64,000 nucleotides of DNA from Picocystis sp. L7 (lineage: Eukaryota; Chlorophyta; Picocystophyceae; Picocystales; Picocystaceae): positions 186,001-250,000 of the forward strand of contig QXJR01000009.1 of the NCBI GenBank assembly GCA_020975725.1, in the 5' to 3' direction. Shown here in pieces: positions 20,955-31,750 of this stretch. Every line of letters begins with the position of its first letter. The first letter of the stretch is position 1. The notes under the pieces were generated by a model. The model searched no databases. It was not told the DNA's origin and saw only the letters and a program-made list of their open reading frames with translations. A program made the translations under genes and the position numbers.

Positions 20955-23900
20955 ATGTCAAGCATGGACAGAGAGAGCCGGAACCGCCTGCTGCCCGTCC
21001 TGATGGGTTTGGACGAGGTGTTGGACGACGTCGTGTTGGACGTGGAGAACACTCGTGGGGAAGGCCCAGGGATTCCATTCGACATCTCGTCGCAGAAATT
21101 GGATTACATCAACACAAGCAAGGACAGGAAAGTATTGGAGAGCGAAGGAGGTGTCCCGAAGATCGCGAAGAAGCTGCACACCCATCTCGAAGGAGGCATC
21201 GACACCGACACCGATCCCCAGACGATCCTGGAACGTCAACTGGCGTATGGCCAGAACGAAGTGGAGCAAGCCAAGACCAAAGGATTCCTGTACATTGTAG
21301 GAGAACAGCTCGCAGATCCCACGGTACGTCTGCTGATGGCAGCCGCCATCCTCTCCTTGGTCTTGGGACTGGCCATCGCCGAAGAACGAAAGGACAAGAA
21401 CTACATCGACGGAATCGCCATCTGGGTTGCAGTGTTTGCGGTCTCCTTCATCGGCACATTCAACGACTACCAGAAAGAGAAGCAGTTCCGGAAGCTAAAT
21501 GCGCGCAAGGAGCCCACCTCGGTGAAGGTGGTGCGCAGTGGACGGAAGGATTTGATCCCTTCCACTTCCGTGGTCTGTGGCGATGTGTTGGTGCTGGAGA
21601 TGGGAGACAAGATCGTGGCGGACGGCCTGCTGATCGCTTCGGACCATCTCTGCGTGGACGAGGCTGCCTTGACCGGGGAGAGCGAGCCCGTGATGAAAGG
21701 CGAAAGCGACCCTTTCTGTCGTGCTGGAACTCAAGTCACTGAAGGTGGTGCAACCATCTTGGTGACTGGGGTCGGGAACAAATCCGAATGGGGCAAAACG
21801 ATGGGCTTGATACAAAGTGATGGAGAAGACACACCTCTGCAGGAAAAGCTTAGATATCTAGCCTCCAACATCGGCAAAGTTGGAATTGCAGTGGCCTTGG
21901 TGTGCTTCGTGACCCTGACCACCCACTGGCTGATTGAAAATCGTGGATTCAGACCGGAGAAATTCAATGATGTGGTGAGGTTCTTTCTCTTCAGTGTTAC
22001 GATAGTCGTGGTTGCTGTTCCCGAAGGACTTCCTCTGGCAGTCACGATATCACTGGCGTATTCCATGAAAAAAATGATGAAAGACAACAACTTTGTTCGA
22101 GCACTTGCGGCATGTGAAACCATGGGTGGGGCAACAGTGATTTGCTCGGACAAAACAGGAACAATCACCGAAAATCGGATAAGCGTAGTGTCTGCTTGGA
22201 TGGCGGGCTACACTTACAATTTAACGGCAGGACCTGTTCGATTCCCAAACCGCACAATGGAGCACCTGGCGAAAGGAGTGTCTGCCTGCACCACGGCATT
22301 CATTTTGTTTGATGGCATGGACATCCAGCTGGTGGGGAGCCGAACTGAGTGCGCCCTTCTGCTTCTTCTAGAAAAGTTGGGGATCAATTACGAGGAGGTG
22401 AGATCTTCAACTCACACAACTGAACATCTCAACTTTACGTCTGAACGCAAACTTGGAAGTGCGCGAGTGTCTGGTCCGAAAACCGATGTCATCTACTGCG
22501 TTGGGGCAGCAGAGATAGTGCTTTGCAAATGTAGTGCTTACTTCTCTAGCTCAGAAGAAGCTGTTCCCTTGGAAGCTACAAAGAGAACAGAGATAGAGGA
22601 ACTCATCACAGAAATGTCAAAGCAGGGCCTGAGGACTCTGTGTCTTGCCTTTAAGGAGGTGCCCAATGATGGGCGCCCCCAGCTTGACCAGCAGTTATGC
22701 CACATGTGCATCTTCGGAGTCGTAGGCATAAAGGATCCCATCCGGCCAGAAGTTTCACGGGCTGTTCAAGATTGCAGAATGGCAGGGATCCAAGTCAAAA
22801 TGGTAACAGGGGACAACGTTTACACAGCATGCCATATCGCGAAGGATTGTGGCATTCTGCAGTCAAATAGCAAGATCCTGGAAGGTCCGATCTTTCGAGC
22901 TATGGATGATGGAGAAGTTCTGCAGATCTTACCAAGCCTGTCTGTTCTAGCACGATCTTCCCCAGCTGACAAGCATCGACTTGTAAAACTGCTGAAAAAT
23001 AAGGGAGAAGTTGTTGCCGTCACTGGGGATGGCACGAATGATGCGCCAGCGCTCAAAAAATCTGACGTTGGGTTAGCCATGGGGAAATGTGGGACGGATG
23101 TTGCCAAGGAGGCTTCTGACATTATCATTCTAGATGATAACTTTGCTTCAATTGTCAAAGCAGTACTCTGGGGGAGGAGTGTTTTCAACAACATCAGAAA
23201 GTTCTTGCAGTTCCAGCTTACCATCAATGCTGTCGCCCTCATTCTTGCATTTGTGGGTGCGGTGACAAAGAAGGGGATGCCCCTCACCGTGCTACAGCTG
23301 CTTTGGGTAAACCTGATCATGGACTCCCTCGCCGCACTTGCTCTTGCAACGGAACCACCGGACAAGAGTCTTTTGCAGAAAAAACCCAACGATCGTAAGA
23401 AGCCACTAATAAGCAAGCGGATGTGGAAACACATCCTCGTTCAAGGAACTTTCCAGTTCACAGTGCTTCTCATGATCTTGTATGCGCTTCCACTTCTGAA
23501 CAGCTACAAGTTCCCTGACAGCTGCCGTGTAGACTACAACACGTGGCTTGCAGACATTGGCACAAGTGCCTGCAGATTGCATCGACCGGACCCCCAACAA
23601 ATATGCATTGCAGCCCAAAGTTGCCAGGCATTCGAAAACCAAATGAAACAGTATCGCGCCCAGGAGGCTCGCTACGACGAGTCATTCGAGTTCCGTGAGA
23701 AAGAAGTGAACTCCTTGATCTTCAACACATTCATCTTCTGCCAAATATTCAATGCGTTCAATTCAAGGAAAGTATCAGACGAGTTAAACGTGTTTCAAGG
23801 AATTTTCTCCGAGAAAACCTTTCTGTACATTATCATCGTCATTCTGGGGACCCAGATTCTCATCATGCAATTCCTGGGCGGGTTTTTTCATGTTGTAGAT

Positions 23901-24053
23901 TTGACGGCATTGGAATGGCTCCTTTGTGCCGCGGTTGGATTCATTTCTCTACCGTTGGCTGCTTTCACAAAAATAACCACTTCTTTTGTTCGGAACCCCG
24001 CCACGAATCAATCAAGAAAAGTCCATGCAAAGGAGATCACTTGGTTTCCATGA
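20955..24053 (+). CDS. P2B-type (plasma-membrane-type) Ca2+-transporting ATPase
   Basis: 1032 residues from the ATG at 20955. It pumps Ca2+ out of the cytosol (plasma membrane, vacuole or plastid envelope). P2B features: VPEGLPLAVTISLAYSMKKM (TM4, about residue 356), the phosphorylation site ICSDKTGTITEN (about 398), VTGDNVYTACHIAKDCGI, the hinge VTGDGTNDAPALKKSDVGLA (about 692) and LWVNLIMDSLAALALATEPP in TM6. The actuator loop TGESEPVMKG is intact. The N-terminal 75 residues and the very short C-terminal tail (about 25 residues after the last membrane segment) lack a recognisable calmodulin-binding region of animal type. ATGs at 20862 and 20964 are alternatives. Convergent with IMP4. Confidence 0.94.
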   Translation: MSSMDRESRNRLLPVLMGLDEVLDDVVLDVENTRGEGPGIPFDISSQKLDYINTSKDRKVLESEGGVPKIAKKLHTHLEGGIDTDTDPQTILERQLAYGQNEVEQAKTKGFLYIVGEQLADPTVRLLMAAAILSLVLGLAIAEERKDKNYIDGIAIWVAVFAVSFIGTFNDYQKEKQFRKLNARKEPTSVKVVRSGRKDLIPSTSVVCGDVLVLEMGDKIVADGLLIASDHLCVDEAALTGESEPVMKGESDPFCRAGTQVTEGGATILVTGVGNKSEWGKTMGLIQSDGEDTPLQEKLRYLASNIGKVGIAVALVCFVTLTTHWLIENRGFRPEKFNDVVRFFLFSVTIVVVAVPEGLPLAVTISLAYSMKKMMKDNNFVRALAACETMGGATVICSDKTGTITENRISVVSAWMAGYTYNLTAGPVRFPNRTMEHLAKGVSACTTAFILFDGMDIQLVGSRTECALLLLLEKLGINYEEVRSSTHTTEHLNFTSERKLGSARVSGPKTDVIYCVGAAEIVLCKCSAYFSSSEEAVPLEATKRTEIEELITEMSKQGLRTLCLAFKEVPNDGRPQLDQQLCHMCIFGVVGIKDPIRPEVSRAVQDCRMAGIQVKMVTGDNVYTACHIAKDCGILQSNSKILEGPIFRAMDDGEVLQILPSLSVLARSSPADKHRLVKLLKNKGEVVAVTGDGTNDAPALKKSDVGLAMGKCGTDVAKEASDIIILDDNFASIVKAVLWGRSVFNNIRKFLQFQLTINAVALILAFVGAVTKKGMPLTVLQLLWVNLIMDSLAALALATEPPDKSLLQKKPNDRKKPLISKRMWKHILVQGTFQFTVLLMILYALPLLNSYKFPDSCRVDYNTWLADIGTSACRLHRPDPQQICIAAQSCQAFENQMKQYRAQEARYDESFEFREKEVNSLIFNTFIFCQIFNAFNSRKVSDELNVFQGIFSEKTFLYIIIVILGTQILIMQFLGGFFHVVDLTALEWLLCAAVGFISLPLAAFTKITTSFVRNPATNQSRKVHAKEITWFP

Positions 24054-24149
24054 TCCTTGAACTGGCCTTGGACAAATGCGTTCAAAGGCTCTGGTTCAAT
24101 TTCGGGGGAAAACGGCCGCCAAATCCATCGTGTTCGGTGCACCTTCTAC

Positions 24150-25019
24150 CTACATGGCTCGTTTCTTCACGTTCTGGTAAGGGCGCAGCACATACTCGTT
24201 GTCTGCCTCTTTGCTGTCGATGGTGCCCAGTCGGATCTGAAAGAGCTTCATCTCGAAGCGTGGTCCGACCTCAAACAGCTGGAGTGATTTAGCGCCCTTG
24301 GGCATCTGGTAGGTGTGATGACGGAACGAGATGAAATCCTCTTTGTTTGCAAAGGTGATGATTCTCTTGCTGTCACTTTTGGCCGCAGGGAACAGGTGCT
24401 TCAGGATATTCGATGTCCGTTCCCCCAGCCTGGACGCGAAGCTGTCCATAATGATGTGGGGGATGGCTTCAGACATGGTGCCTAGATCTGCTCTGTCTTT
24501 GATGTCGTGTCTCATGACCACGTTGCTGAGTCCAAAGTAGGCCGTGGGTCCGTGCGGCAGGTGGCACACCACCATTCCATCTGGCTGACCTCGGTGTTCG
24601 TGGAACACCACGATATCGGTGAAATCGTTCCTCCTCGCCATTTCCACCATCTGCGGAAGGACCATGCTCCCTCGGTTGACACGTTCGCAGTTTGGCACGA
24701 CGAGTTTCATCTCCTTGACGAACTGCATCAGGCGGCTGCTGGGATCTCTTGCGGTGGTCATGAGCACCTTGGGATCCTTCACGCCGGCATTTCGGTACTC
24801 GTCGTCCACGTGCGTGCGAAGTACGGCGGTGTTTTCGTCTTCCAGCTCGATCAGCCGCCTCAGTTCGGCCTCTTCCGCTCTCAGTTCCGTGGGCAGCGGT
24901 TTGCCTTCTTCCAAGCACTCCCTCACCTTCCTTTTCTTTTCGTACAGCATCCGTTCCTTCCCTTCCAGGCTCTTTCGATAGATGTATTCCCTCCTCAACC
25001 TCGCATTTCGTCGTATCAT
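24150..25019 (-). CDS. IMP4: U3 snoRNP protein IMP4 (Brix domain)
   Basis: 289 residues, the normal IMP4 length. It starts MIRRNARLRREYIYRKSLEG, the family's N-terminal helix, and continues through a coiled charged stretch. The Brix domain contains MTTARDPSSRLMQFVKEM, NRGSMVLPQMVEMARRNDFT, VVFHEHRGQPDGMVVCHLPH, GPTAYFGLSNVVMRHDI and the C-terminal FEVGPRFEMKLFQIRLGT. IMP4 binds U3 snoRNA/pre-rRNA in the small-subunit processome. Divergent from APH-1 with a 232-bp spacer that carries an AGATCTCGATGC motif. Confidence 0.95.
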   Translation of the reverse strand: MIRRNARLRREYIYRKSLEGKERMLYEKKRKVRECLEEGKPLPTELRAEEAELRRLIELEDENTAVLRTHVDDEYRNAGVKDPKVLMTTARDPSSRLMQFVKEMKLVVPNCERVNRGSMVLPQMVEMARRNDFTDIVVFHEHRGQPDGMVVCHLPHGPTAYFGLSNVVMRHDIKDRADLGTMSEAIPHIIMDSFASRLGERTSNILKHLFPAAKSDSKRIITFANKEDFISFRHHTYQMPKGAKSLQLFEVGPRFEMKLFQIRLGTIDSKEADNEYVLRPYQNVKKRAM

Positions 25020-25148
25020 GGCGCAGCAAGAGCTTGCGACGGTGCGCCGCCTCCACCTCCAATCCAGGCGTCGAAATGGATCCCGACGTGTCCCGAACCG
25101 ACATCGCCTTTCATCGACATCTTTCCGTAGGTATCGATCCAATCCAGG

Positions 25149-25160
25149 AGATCTCGATGC
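25149..25160. promoter_or_regulatory. AGATCTCGATGC motif in the IMP4/APH-1 spacer
   Basis: Same 12-mer as in the 31-bp repeats upstream of 6PGDH and in the inverted pair upstream of actin/CobB. It lies 130 bp from the IMP4 start and 92 bp from the APH-1 start. Confidence 0.5.
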
Positions 25161-25251
25161 CGGGTGGGTGGAGGTGACCCGGGCTCGAAAGGGGGATGGG
25201 GTTCCGATCGAACCCGAAGGTTTGATCGGAGCAGACCGGAGGAAGGGTCGG

Positions 25252-26043
25252 ATGAATCGGAAGGGATCGATGGTGGACGAGAGCCACACCGTCGAAGACG
25301 AGACGATGGAAGCCGCGATCGGCAACGCACTGCTGGGCGCAGGACCCATCGTGACGGTGGGCGTGTGCCTTGGGAAGAAGCCCGTACTGCCGCTGGTGGC
25401 ACTGGCCACCTCCTTCGTGCAACTCACGGCCCTGGTGGTGGCCGCAGCGCCGTGGAAGCTCGCCCAAGGCAGCGTAGACGGACGGACAGACGTGCTGCTC
25501 GGCATGCTGCTGACCGTCGTTGCGGTGCAAGAAGGAACGAGATGGGGGATGCAGCGTGTCAAAGATCGAGCAGAAGAATGGCTGGACCAGCTCTCCAGAA
25601 AACAGGGCCTTGGACCGCTCCAAGAAACACAAAGGTTGCACATCGCACTGGCCATCGGATACGGGCATGGCGTCACTACCACACTCTTCTTCTTCCTCGG
25701 ACTGCTGCCGGTCTCGTTCTCTGGAGGGACGTTCTACCTAGAAAGTTGTCCACAAATCGACTTCTTCACCTTGGCCGCGTGCTGCTCCCTGGCCTTCGCA
25801 CTGAACCACACGTTCTCGTCCGCGGTGTATGCCCACGGGTGTCGGAAGAACGATCCTCTGCACATGTACCTGCCGCCCACACTGCACCTCGCGATGGCGT
25901 TGATGACCGTAGGGAACTGGGTGCGAGGTGGTTGCTTGGTCGTGATCCCTCTGCTCTTCCTCATGGCTTTGGTGCCGTCCTTGCTGGCGTGGAAGATCTA
26001 TTGGACCAGCAGCGAGTGGACCTCCTTGCCGGAATCGGAATGA
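25252..26043 (+). CDS. APH1: APH-1-like gamma-secretase subunit
   Basis: 263 residues with about seven hydrophobic segments. APH-1 is the scaffold subunit of gamma-secretase, the intramembrane protease with presenilin, nicastrin and PEN-2. Matching features in order: AIGNALLGAGPIVTVGVCLG, an internal QEGTRWGMQRVKDRAEEWL loop after TM3, the TM4 GxxxG-type motif IALAIGYGHGVTTTLFFFLG, CPQIDFFTLAACCSLAFAL with NHTFSSAVY (first conserved His), and PPTLHLAMALMTVGNW (second conserved His). The match is to the pattern of conserved residues, not high identity. ATGs at 25252, 25270 and 25306 are possible. An AATAAA follows at about 26069, and the gene ends 50 bp from convergent ClpR. Confidence 0.8.
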   Translation: MNRKGSMVDESHTVEDETMEAAIGNALLGAGPIVTVGVCLGKKPVLPLVALATSFVQLTALVVAAAPWKLAQGSVDGRTDVLLGMLLTVVAVQEGTRWGMQRVKDRAEEWLDQLSRKQGLGPLQETQRLHIALAIGYGHGVTTTLFFFLGLLPVSFSGGTFYLESCPQIDFFTLAACCSLAFALNHTFSSAVYAHGCRKNDPLHMYLPPTLHLAMALMTVGNWVRGGCLVVIPLLFLMALVPSLLAWKIYWTSSEWTSLPESE

Positions 26044-26093
26044 GGCACGCGGAGACAAGCGGGATACGAATAAAGACAACCAATCACATCACT

Positions 26094-27227
26094 TTACTGG
26101 TACACAGGTCTCAGGCCTGCTTCCTTGTCCCACTCGTCTGCTTTCTTTACCTGGTCGATCGCTCTCTTGCCCTCCGTGAGCACATGATCAATCACTCCGT
26201 AGGCCACGGCATCCTTGGGCTGCATGTAGAAGGGTCGGGACATATCCTTTTCCAGCTTCTGGACGGTCTGTCCGGTGTGTTCGGAAAGTATGTCCAAGTA
26301 CACTTGTTTTTGCGCCAGCACTTCCCTCCACTTGATCTCGATCTCCACGGCCTGCCTTTGTCCAGAGGGAGGGACCCTGGGCTGGTGTAGCATGGCCGTG
26401 GCGTGCGGCAGCATGTATCGGTTTCCTTTCGTGCCAGCAGCCAGGAGCAGGCACGCCTGCCCGATGGCGATCCCCACTCCCACGGTGTGCACAGGGTTTT
26501 TGATGTACTTCATGGTGTCGTAGATGGCCGTGGCTTCGGTTTCGAATCCCACGGTTTCCCCATCCTGCCTGGAGCACCCAGAGGAGTTGATGTAGAGATA
26601 CACGGGCTTGTTGGCATCTTTGCTTTGGAGGTAGAGCAATTCGGCCACGACCAGTTCGGTCACCGCAGGCACCAGCGGCATCCCTATGTACACGATCCTG
26701 CTGTCCAGCAGTAGCGAGGGCAGGTCTGGTGGTGGCGTCCTAGCACGGTGTTCGTCTCCACCACCGGTGGAGACTTGTGCGGGTGCAGCTCCTGCGATCA
26801 CTGGTGGATGGTTCGGGAGCCACAGTTCCCCGTTGTCTTGGTTTCCTTCGACGTGGAACCAGCCTACGTACGACCGCCGTCCTTCTCTCGTCAGTGCCGT
26901 TCTGGTTTTCCTTTCGATCCTTCGGTTCCTCTCGTTCGCACGCCCTTGCGTCGTTCCTTTCCATCACGATTCCCTTGTATCTTCCCCTTCGCTCTTGATC
27001 CGATCCGTTTCCTGTCCTTTGGTTCGTTTCTCGTCCGTCGTCCGGTGGTGCTCTCCCTTTTTCTTTTCGCTCTCGTGTCCCACTTTCTTACCTACTTGGC
27101 TGCATTTCGCGGCCCATCCCTTCCGGATCCTTTCTTTCCTGCACGTCCTTCCCTTCCCGCGCCACGCCACCTGTTTCGTCTCGCATTTCCCCGCCATGGC
27201 TGTGGTGGTGGCTTTCATCGCGGCCAT
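26094..27227 (-). CDS. CLPR: ClpR, inactive plastid ClpP-like protease subunit, complement(join(26094..26863,27092..27227))
   Basis: Two exons by inference: exon 1 (MAAMKATTTAMAGKCETKQ..., 27227-27092) ends at a GTAAGA donor and exon 2 starts after ACTGACG...CGTAG. Phase is kept, giving 301 residues with a basic Lys/Thr-rich leader. The ClpP fold is clear: SRIVYIGMPLVPAVTELVVA, VYLYINSSGCS, AIYDTMKYIKNPVHTVGVGI, ATAMLHQPRVPPSG and MSRPFYMQPKDAVAYGVIDH. At the nucleophile position ClpP has QAASMGALLLAAG; here it is GIAIGQACLLLAAG, with the catalytic Ser block missing, as in plant and algal ClpR subunits that help build the plastid Clp core without proteolysing. The start codon lies only 36 bp from the transposon end at 27264. 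The core is certain; exon 1 is inferred. Confidence 0.85.
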
Positions 27228-27263
27228 CGTCGTCTCCCACTCCCACGTCCTCGTCCTGGAGTA

Positions 27264-27858
27264 AGGCTTGGTCCATTTTTTCGTGCTGTTTGGAAGCATC
27301 TTGGCATGAGGGATCGTGGGGCGAACCATTCCCCAGATAGGGGTAAATGGGACATCGATCCCGTTGCTCCCCGGTCCCGTTTCGGATGGGCAAATGGGCC
27401 CCCTCTTTCTCTCCCTGTCTCTCCTCTCTCTCAAACCCACACAATCGTACAGCCGGGACATCCAGGCGACTGGACGACGTGCAGGACGAACGTCGGTGGC
27501 AGCGCGTGTCCATGCGCACCAGGGACGGAGCCAAGGAAGGTCGAAACGCGACATCCGAAGCGTGGAAACAGATGCGAAGGGAATGGAAGGAGAAAAGTGG
27601 AGAGGAAAAGAGGACGGGAGCCGCGACGCCGCGACGTGGTCGAATCTTGCCTGGACGACACTGCGAGGAGGACGAGGGGCTGGCGAAGCAAACAAGGGTG
27701 CGTCACCAGTCTTCCTGACACGCAAAAGTATCAGGAAGAATGGTCACGTAGACTGGGGGGGACTCGCGCGAAACGTGTTGACGTGATGGAAGGATGGGAG
27801 GGGAGAGCCCATCCTGGGACTGCAGATGAAAAAAAAACTGGCAGGTTACATGATGCAT
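27264..27858 (+). repeat. Left 595-bp terminal inverted repeat of the KDZ element
   Basis: Reverse complement of 37243-37837; positions pair as x and 65101-x without indels. It begins AGGCTTGGTCC and ends TTACATGATGCAT. Its open frames are duplicated exactly in the right copy and are not credible genes. Confidence 0.93.
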
Positions 27859-27929
27859 CTTCCACTTAAATCTACACTGCCGGTGACAAAGCTTGAGGAG
27901 GATATGACCATGTGTTACCAGGAGGTATG

Positions 27930-28850
27930 TTACTTCCTCCAATGCTCTTGCATAAAAAGTGACACATGGTCATTTCCTTCTCCCACGGAAAGTGCAAGAG
28001 CGAATTGGTAGTGTGCCTCGTTCATGTTGGCCATGCACAGCCTCAAGACCTCAGCAGCCTCCCTTTGCATATTTGCATTTGGCTTGGTGAAGGAGTACCA
28101 CCCAACTTTTTCATATGGCCACCATGGTGCTTCCTTGCTCAACAAATCCCGTTGGCGTGCGGAGAGTAAGGTTGGACGAGTCCCGCCGTGCTCAAGGGGC
28201 AGTGCCTTTGATTTTCTCGGAATGTTCGATACAATTGCTTTTTGCACATATCTAATAGCAACACAATTCTGCTGTAAGCTGAGGGTCCTCTGTGTGCCAT
28301 TTCGAGACCGCCTAGCATCGATCTCGACTTGCATGGCGAGGTGTGTGCGGATCATGTCCGGTGCTTCTCTCATCCAATACCCTAAGATCGGCAAATGCTC
28401 TAGGCTTTCAGAGTGAACTGTAGAAGAATGATTGTCCTTGCAAAGCAACAAAACATAATGTAACCTTTCTTCTTTCTTCTTTGCCTTTTCAAGATACTTC
28501 AAAGCATTGACCAAGTGAGAGAAGGTGGTGGCCCTCAATGGGAGGCCCAACGATGTGTTGTGCACCGGCTCAACGTAGCCTTCCATACTCCTTCTCGTCT
28601 GCACTGTTCTCAAGTAAAGCGCTGATGCTTTTCGAACGCTGGAGTTGCTTGCAATGCCGTCGAAGTCCGATGACCGCACCACGAAACCGAAGAAGCCTTT
28701 TACCTCGTAGGGGGCCAATCGAGATCTGTTTCGTCTAATCACGGAGAAGATAGATGGGCAATAGAAGGAAGTCTGGCCCTTTCTATGCATACTTTTTAGT
28801 TGGAAGACCCCTTGCGGTGACCAACACCTCTCCCTCGTCGTACCATCCAT
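27930..28850 (-). CDS. Unknown 306-residue protein in the KDZ element
   Basis: Uninterrupted frame from an ATG at 28850, transcribed toward the left end of the element. No family recognised. The protein is basic, with segments such as SRLAPYEVKGFFGFVVRSSD, LHYVLLLCKDNHSSTVHSES, LPILGYWMREAPDMIRTHLA and ETDA-free MQVEIDARRSRNG, and a C-terminal region AAEVLRLCMANMNEAHYQFA. No transmembrane segment, zinc-cluster or nuclease motif is evident. An upstream exon may exist: a short frame ending near 28850 on the same strand has a GTACGAC donor-like sequence. Because it travels with the transposase it may be an accessory mobility protein, but that is inference from position only. Confidence 0.5.
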   Translation of the reverse strand: MDGTTRERCWSPQGVFQLKSMHRKGQTSFYCPSIFSVIRRNRSRLAPYEVKGFFGFVVRSSDFDGIASNSSVRKASALYLRTVQTRRSMEGYVEPVHNTSLGLPLRATTFSHLVNALKYLEKAKKKEERLHYVLLLCKDNHSSTVHSESLEHLPILGYWMREAPDMIRTHLAMQVEIDARRSRNGTQRTLSLQQNCVAIRYVQKAIVSNIPRKSKALPLEHGGTRPTLLSARQRDLLSKEAPWWPYEKVGWYSFTKPNANMQREAAEVLRLCMANMNEAHYQFALALSVGEGNDHVSLFMQEHWRK

Positions 28851-31750
28851 CGAGGATGGATTTTCACGATCTCCTTACACATGTAGTGGTGCATTGAAGC
28901 AAGAGCATGTTGATCTCCTATTGACCCTTCGACGCGGTCCACATTCAATCCCAATCCTTCAACACAGTTTACACATGCATTTCGCGCGATTTCTACAACA
29001 ATCTCCAAGCTTACATTGCACAATAGAATGCCAATAAAGGCTATTCAAAAGACACAAAAAGAAATGGCTTTTGAAGTCCTCGACTTATAGATTCGATCCC
29101 TTTTTCTTCCACTCTATCAGAATGGATGAAATTGCTTGCAACGATGTGGAGCCAAGCGATGGCAACCTCCTACGTCTCATGAAGAATGACTTTCTCTAAA
29201 AGATTCGTACCTTGGAGCTAATTTTGTACCATGCACTAAGCCACGAGCTTTATGCTTGACTATTGGCCGTGAGTCGAAGCTGCACTGGGGTTTGGTAGTC
29301 CCAATGTGTATAAGCAACTGTGGCAAGCATCGACCCTTGATGTGCCACTATCACATTTTCTTCTATTCGTACCAAGTTTATGATTCACTCGATCGGGCAA
29401 GGTATATGGGTCGAATGACACCAAACGAGTCTCATCCTGTCCGACTCAAGGCTAAGGACCCACAATGGGTCCCCCGACCCTTGTGGCAGTTTTGTGGGCG
29501 GAGGAGTCCCAAGTGCTCCAGTGCCACTACGTCATGTCTTGCCCGTGAGTTTGGCATGAGTCTCCATCGTCTCGAACGCTCTTTCACTGGGACGGTCTTT
29601 CCTCACCAGTAGCCTCGTGACCCATGCTTCGTTCGGCCTCGGTGGGGGACGTGACGTTCACAAACCATGCTTTTCCTTGCGTGCTTGAGACGCCAATTGG
29701 CAAATTGCGTGTTCGGAATGAACAACGCATCTTGCTGTACTTTTTGTTTCACGCCATATTTTCAACTTCCGTTCTTTCTTTGAACGTCTTGATCGCTGTG
29801 GTAGATTTCGTGGTTGGGGAGCTACTTGGCAAAGCGTGTCTATCGAACGGTATGAGGTACCTTCTTTGAAGTGACAGTTGCTTATGGCATGTAAAATCTC
29901 ACCAAAAGCGTTTTGAAGCGTACAAGTAACATAGTACGATATTACACTGTAAGTTCTACTGAATGACAGGTTGTACGTGTCAATCCAAACCGCGGTTTGA
30001 GAGATACAAAGGGACAACGTTCATCTACCTCACCAGCAAGAAGGGGAACACCGACGGACCCCACCGTTGATGCGGACAACAACGTCGCATCACGGACGGG
30101 GAACCGAGTTTCAAGTTAAGCTCTCTCGATCAAACAGGTAAAACGTGACACGTGGAACGCCAGTCGATGAATGGCGTTCTACGAGGATTCGAACGTCCTC
30201 GCAAACTACGGATACGTGCACATGCATCCCTCCATTGCCCGCTGGAAAAAGTTGGAGAAGGATGCCCGGCACTTTTTGGTGAGCCTGCATGCGCTTGTCC
30301 ACGTAGGCCAAGGAGTCAATTGCATTTTTATTTGTATGTGTTCTTCATGCAATACTCATTTCATCGTTGTCCAAATTCATTCCGAAATTTTTTGTACTAT
30401 GCGTCGCACTTGAACTCTATTCCATGCACCCGCTGATGTATGGAAGCATAGCCTTTTGGCCATCGTGTTAGCCGTACATATAACAATATCCTTTTCTATG
30501 GCATGGACCCTTCTTTCCGACTAGGATGCGCGTTACAATCATTCCTATGCACATTTGAGGTGCCATGCTTCATTCTTTTTTTCGTAGGAAGCCCTTGCAC
30601 ACTTTGGTTACTATTCGACGCGTTGTTGGCCCCCACCAAGCATCCACAATTTGTCTCCCGGGAAGTAAAAGGCACAAGATTGCAGTGGGAGTTTCGACCA
30701 ATTTGATTACTTCTTCGGCAACCACGAAGGCTTCGATGAAGAGACGCAATCATGTAGTTGGTTCCCTAATCCAATGTAAACTCGGATAGCGAGTGACCGC
30801 TAGGATTGCTCAACGATTTGAGCTTGGGATAGGTGATAGAGAATCGCTTTATCATTGGCTTGCCGTCTAGACAAAAGGCAATGGATATAGAAAAATGCCT
30901 GAGTTTAAATTCATCAAGTGATACTCGGCCAAATATCATTGAACGAATGAAACTAATATGCAACACAATAGTTCCTACATTTGTATCGGGCCAATGACTC
31001 ATATAGTAGGCCGTACCTACGGTGGCCCCATGCGGAATGTGTGCATGTACTTGCATGTCCGTTGAAAGACTACTTAAGTTCTTGCCCATCAATAAGCGCT
31101 CCTACCTTTCTACCGTTGCATGTCTTCAAAGCCGAGAGATCACCTGAAAAGCCATTCATTGTCAATGCTAAAGCAATGTGGCTTGTTATACCCTTCGAGT
31201 CTGTTGCCACGTCAAGGACTACTAGAGATTTACGTGCACATCTTTGTACTCGTTCCAAATCGAGCACATGATCGCTTCATAAGTACGCGTGATAGCCAAG
31301 TGGACCTTGCATCGCATTTAAAAATGGTAGTACTAGCATGGACCAACACATCTCATGAGCAATTGTGTATGACAACAACCACACACACTTCAGAGAAGGT
31401 ACATGAGGGTTAGGGAGGCACGTTCGGCAAGGTTACGCCCCAACCAGAAGCCAGATATGGCGAATAATACCAGAGATAAATGAATGAAAGTAGTGAGGTA
31501 CGAAGAAAGAGGAAGCTACCTCGACGCTCCGCAACCTTGTGAAACATGGTTTTCAAAAAGCTTTTGCTACTCACCCAACACATTAAGTCTAGTGAATTAA
31601 CATCCTATAACATTGCTTAAGATTATTTATAGCAACGTGCTATTCATCTAAACGAGCCCATCAGTGGCAAGCTTGCTCAACAATAGGCAACGTAGTGGCA
31701 ACACTTGGTGGATGCGATGATGTGGTGTCATGGGAGATTTTACAACTCAT
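28851..31750. other. AT-rich interior of the KDZ element, no gene recognised
   Basis: About 2.9 kb with only short frames (below 120 codons) on both strands and no family resemblance. Composition is like the transposase gene and unlike the host. It may be non-coding element sequence, multi-exon accessory genes that I cannot assemble, or decayed insertions. Confidence 0.4.

Noticed and set aside
27316-27786. 156-codon frame in the left terminal repeat (exact copy at 37315-37785)
   Set aside because: Present only because the repeat is GC-rich; duplicated with the repeat, no start context or family.
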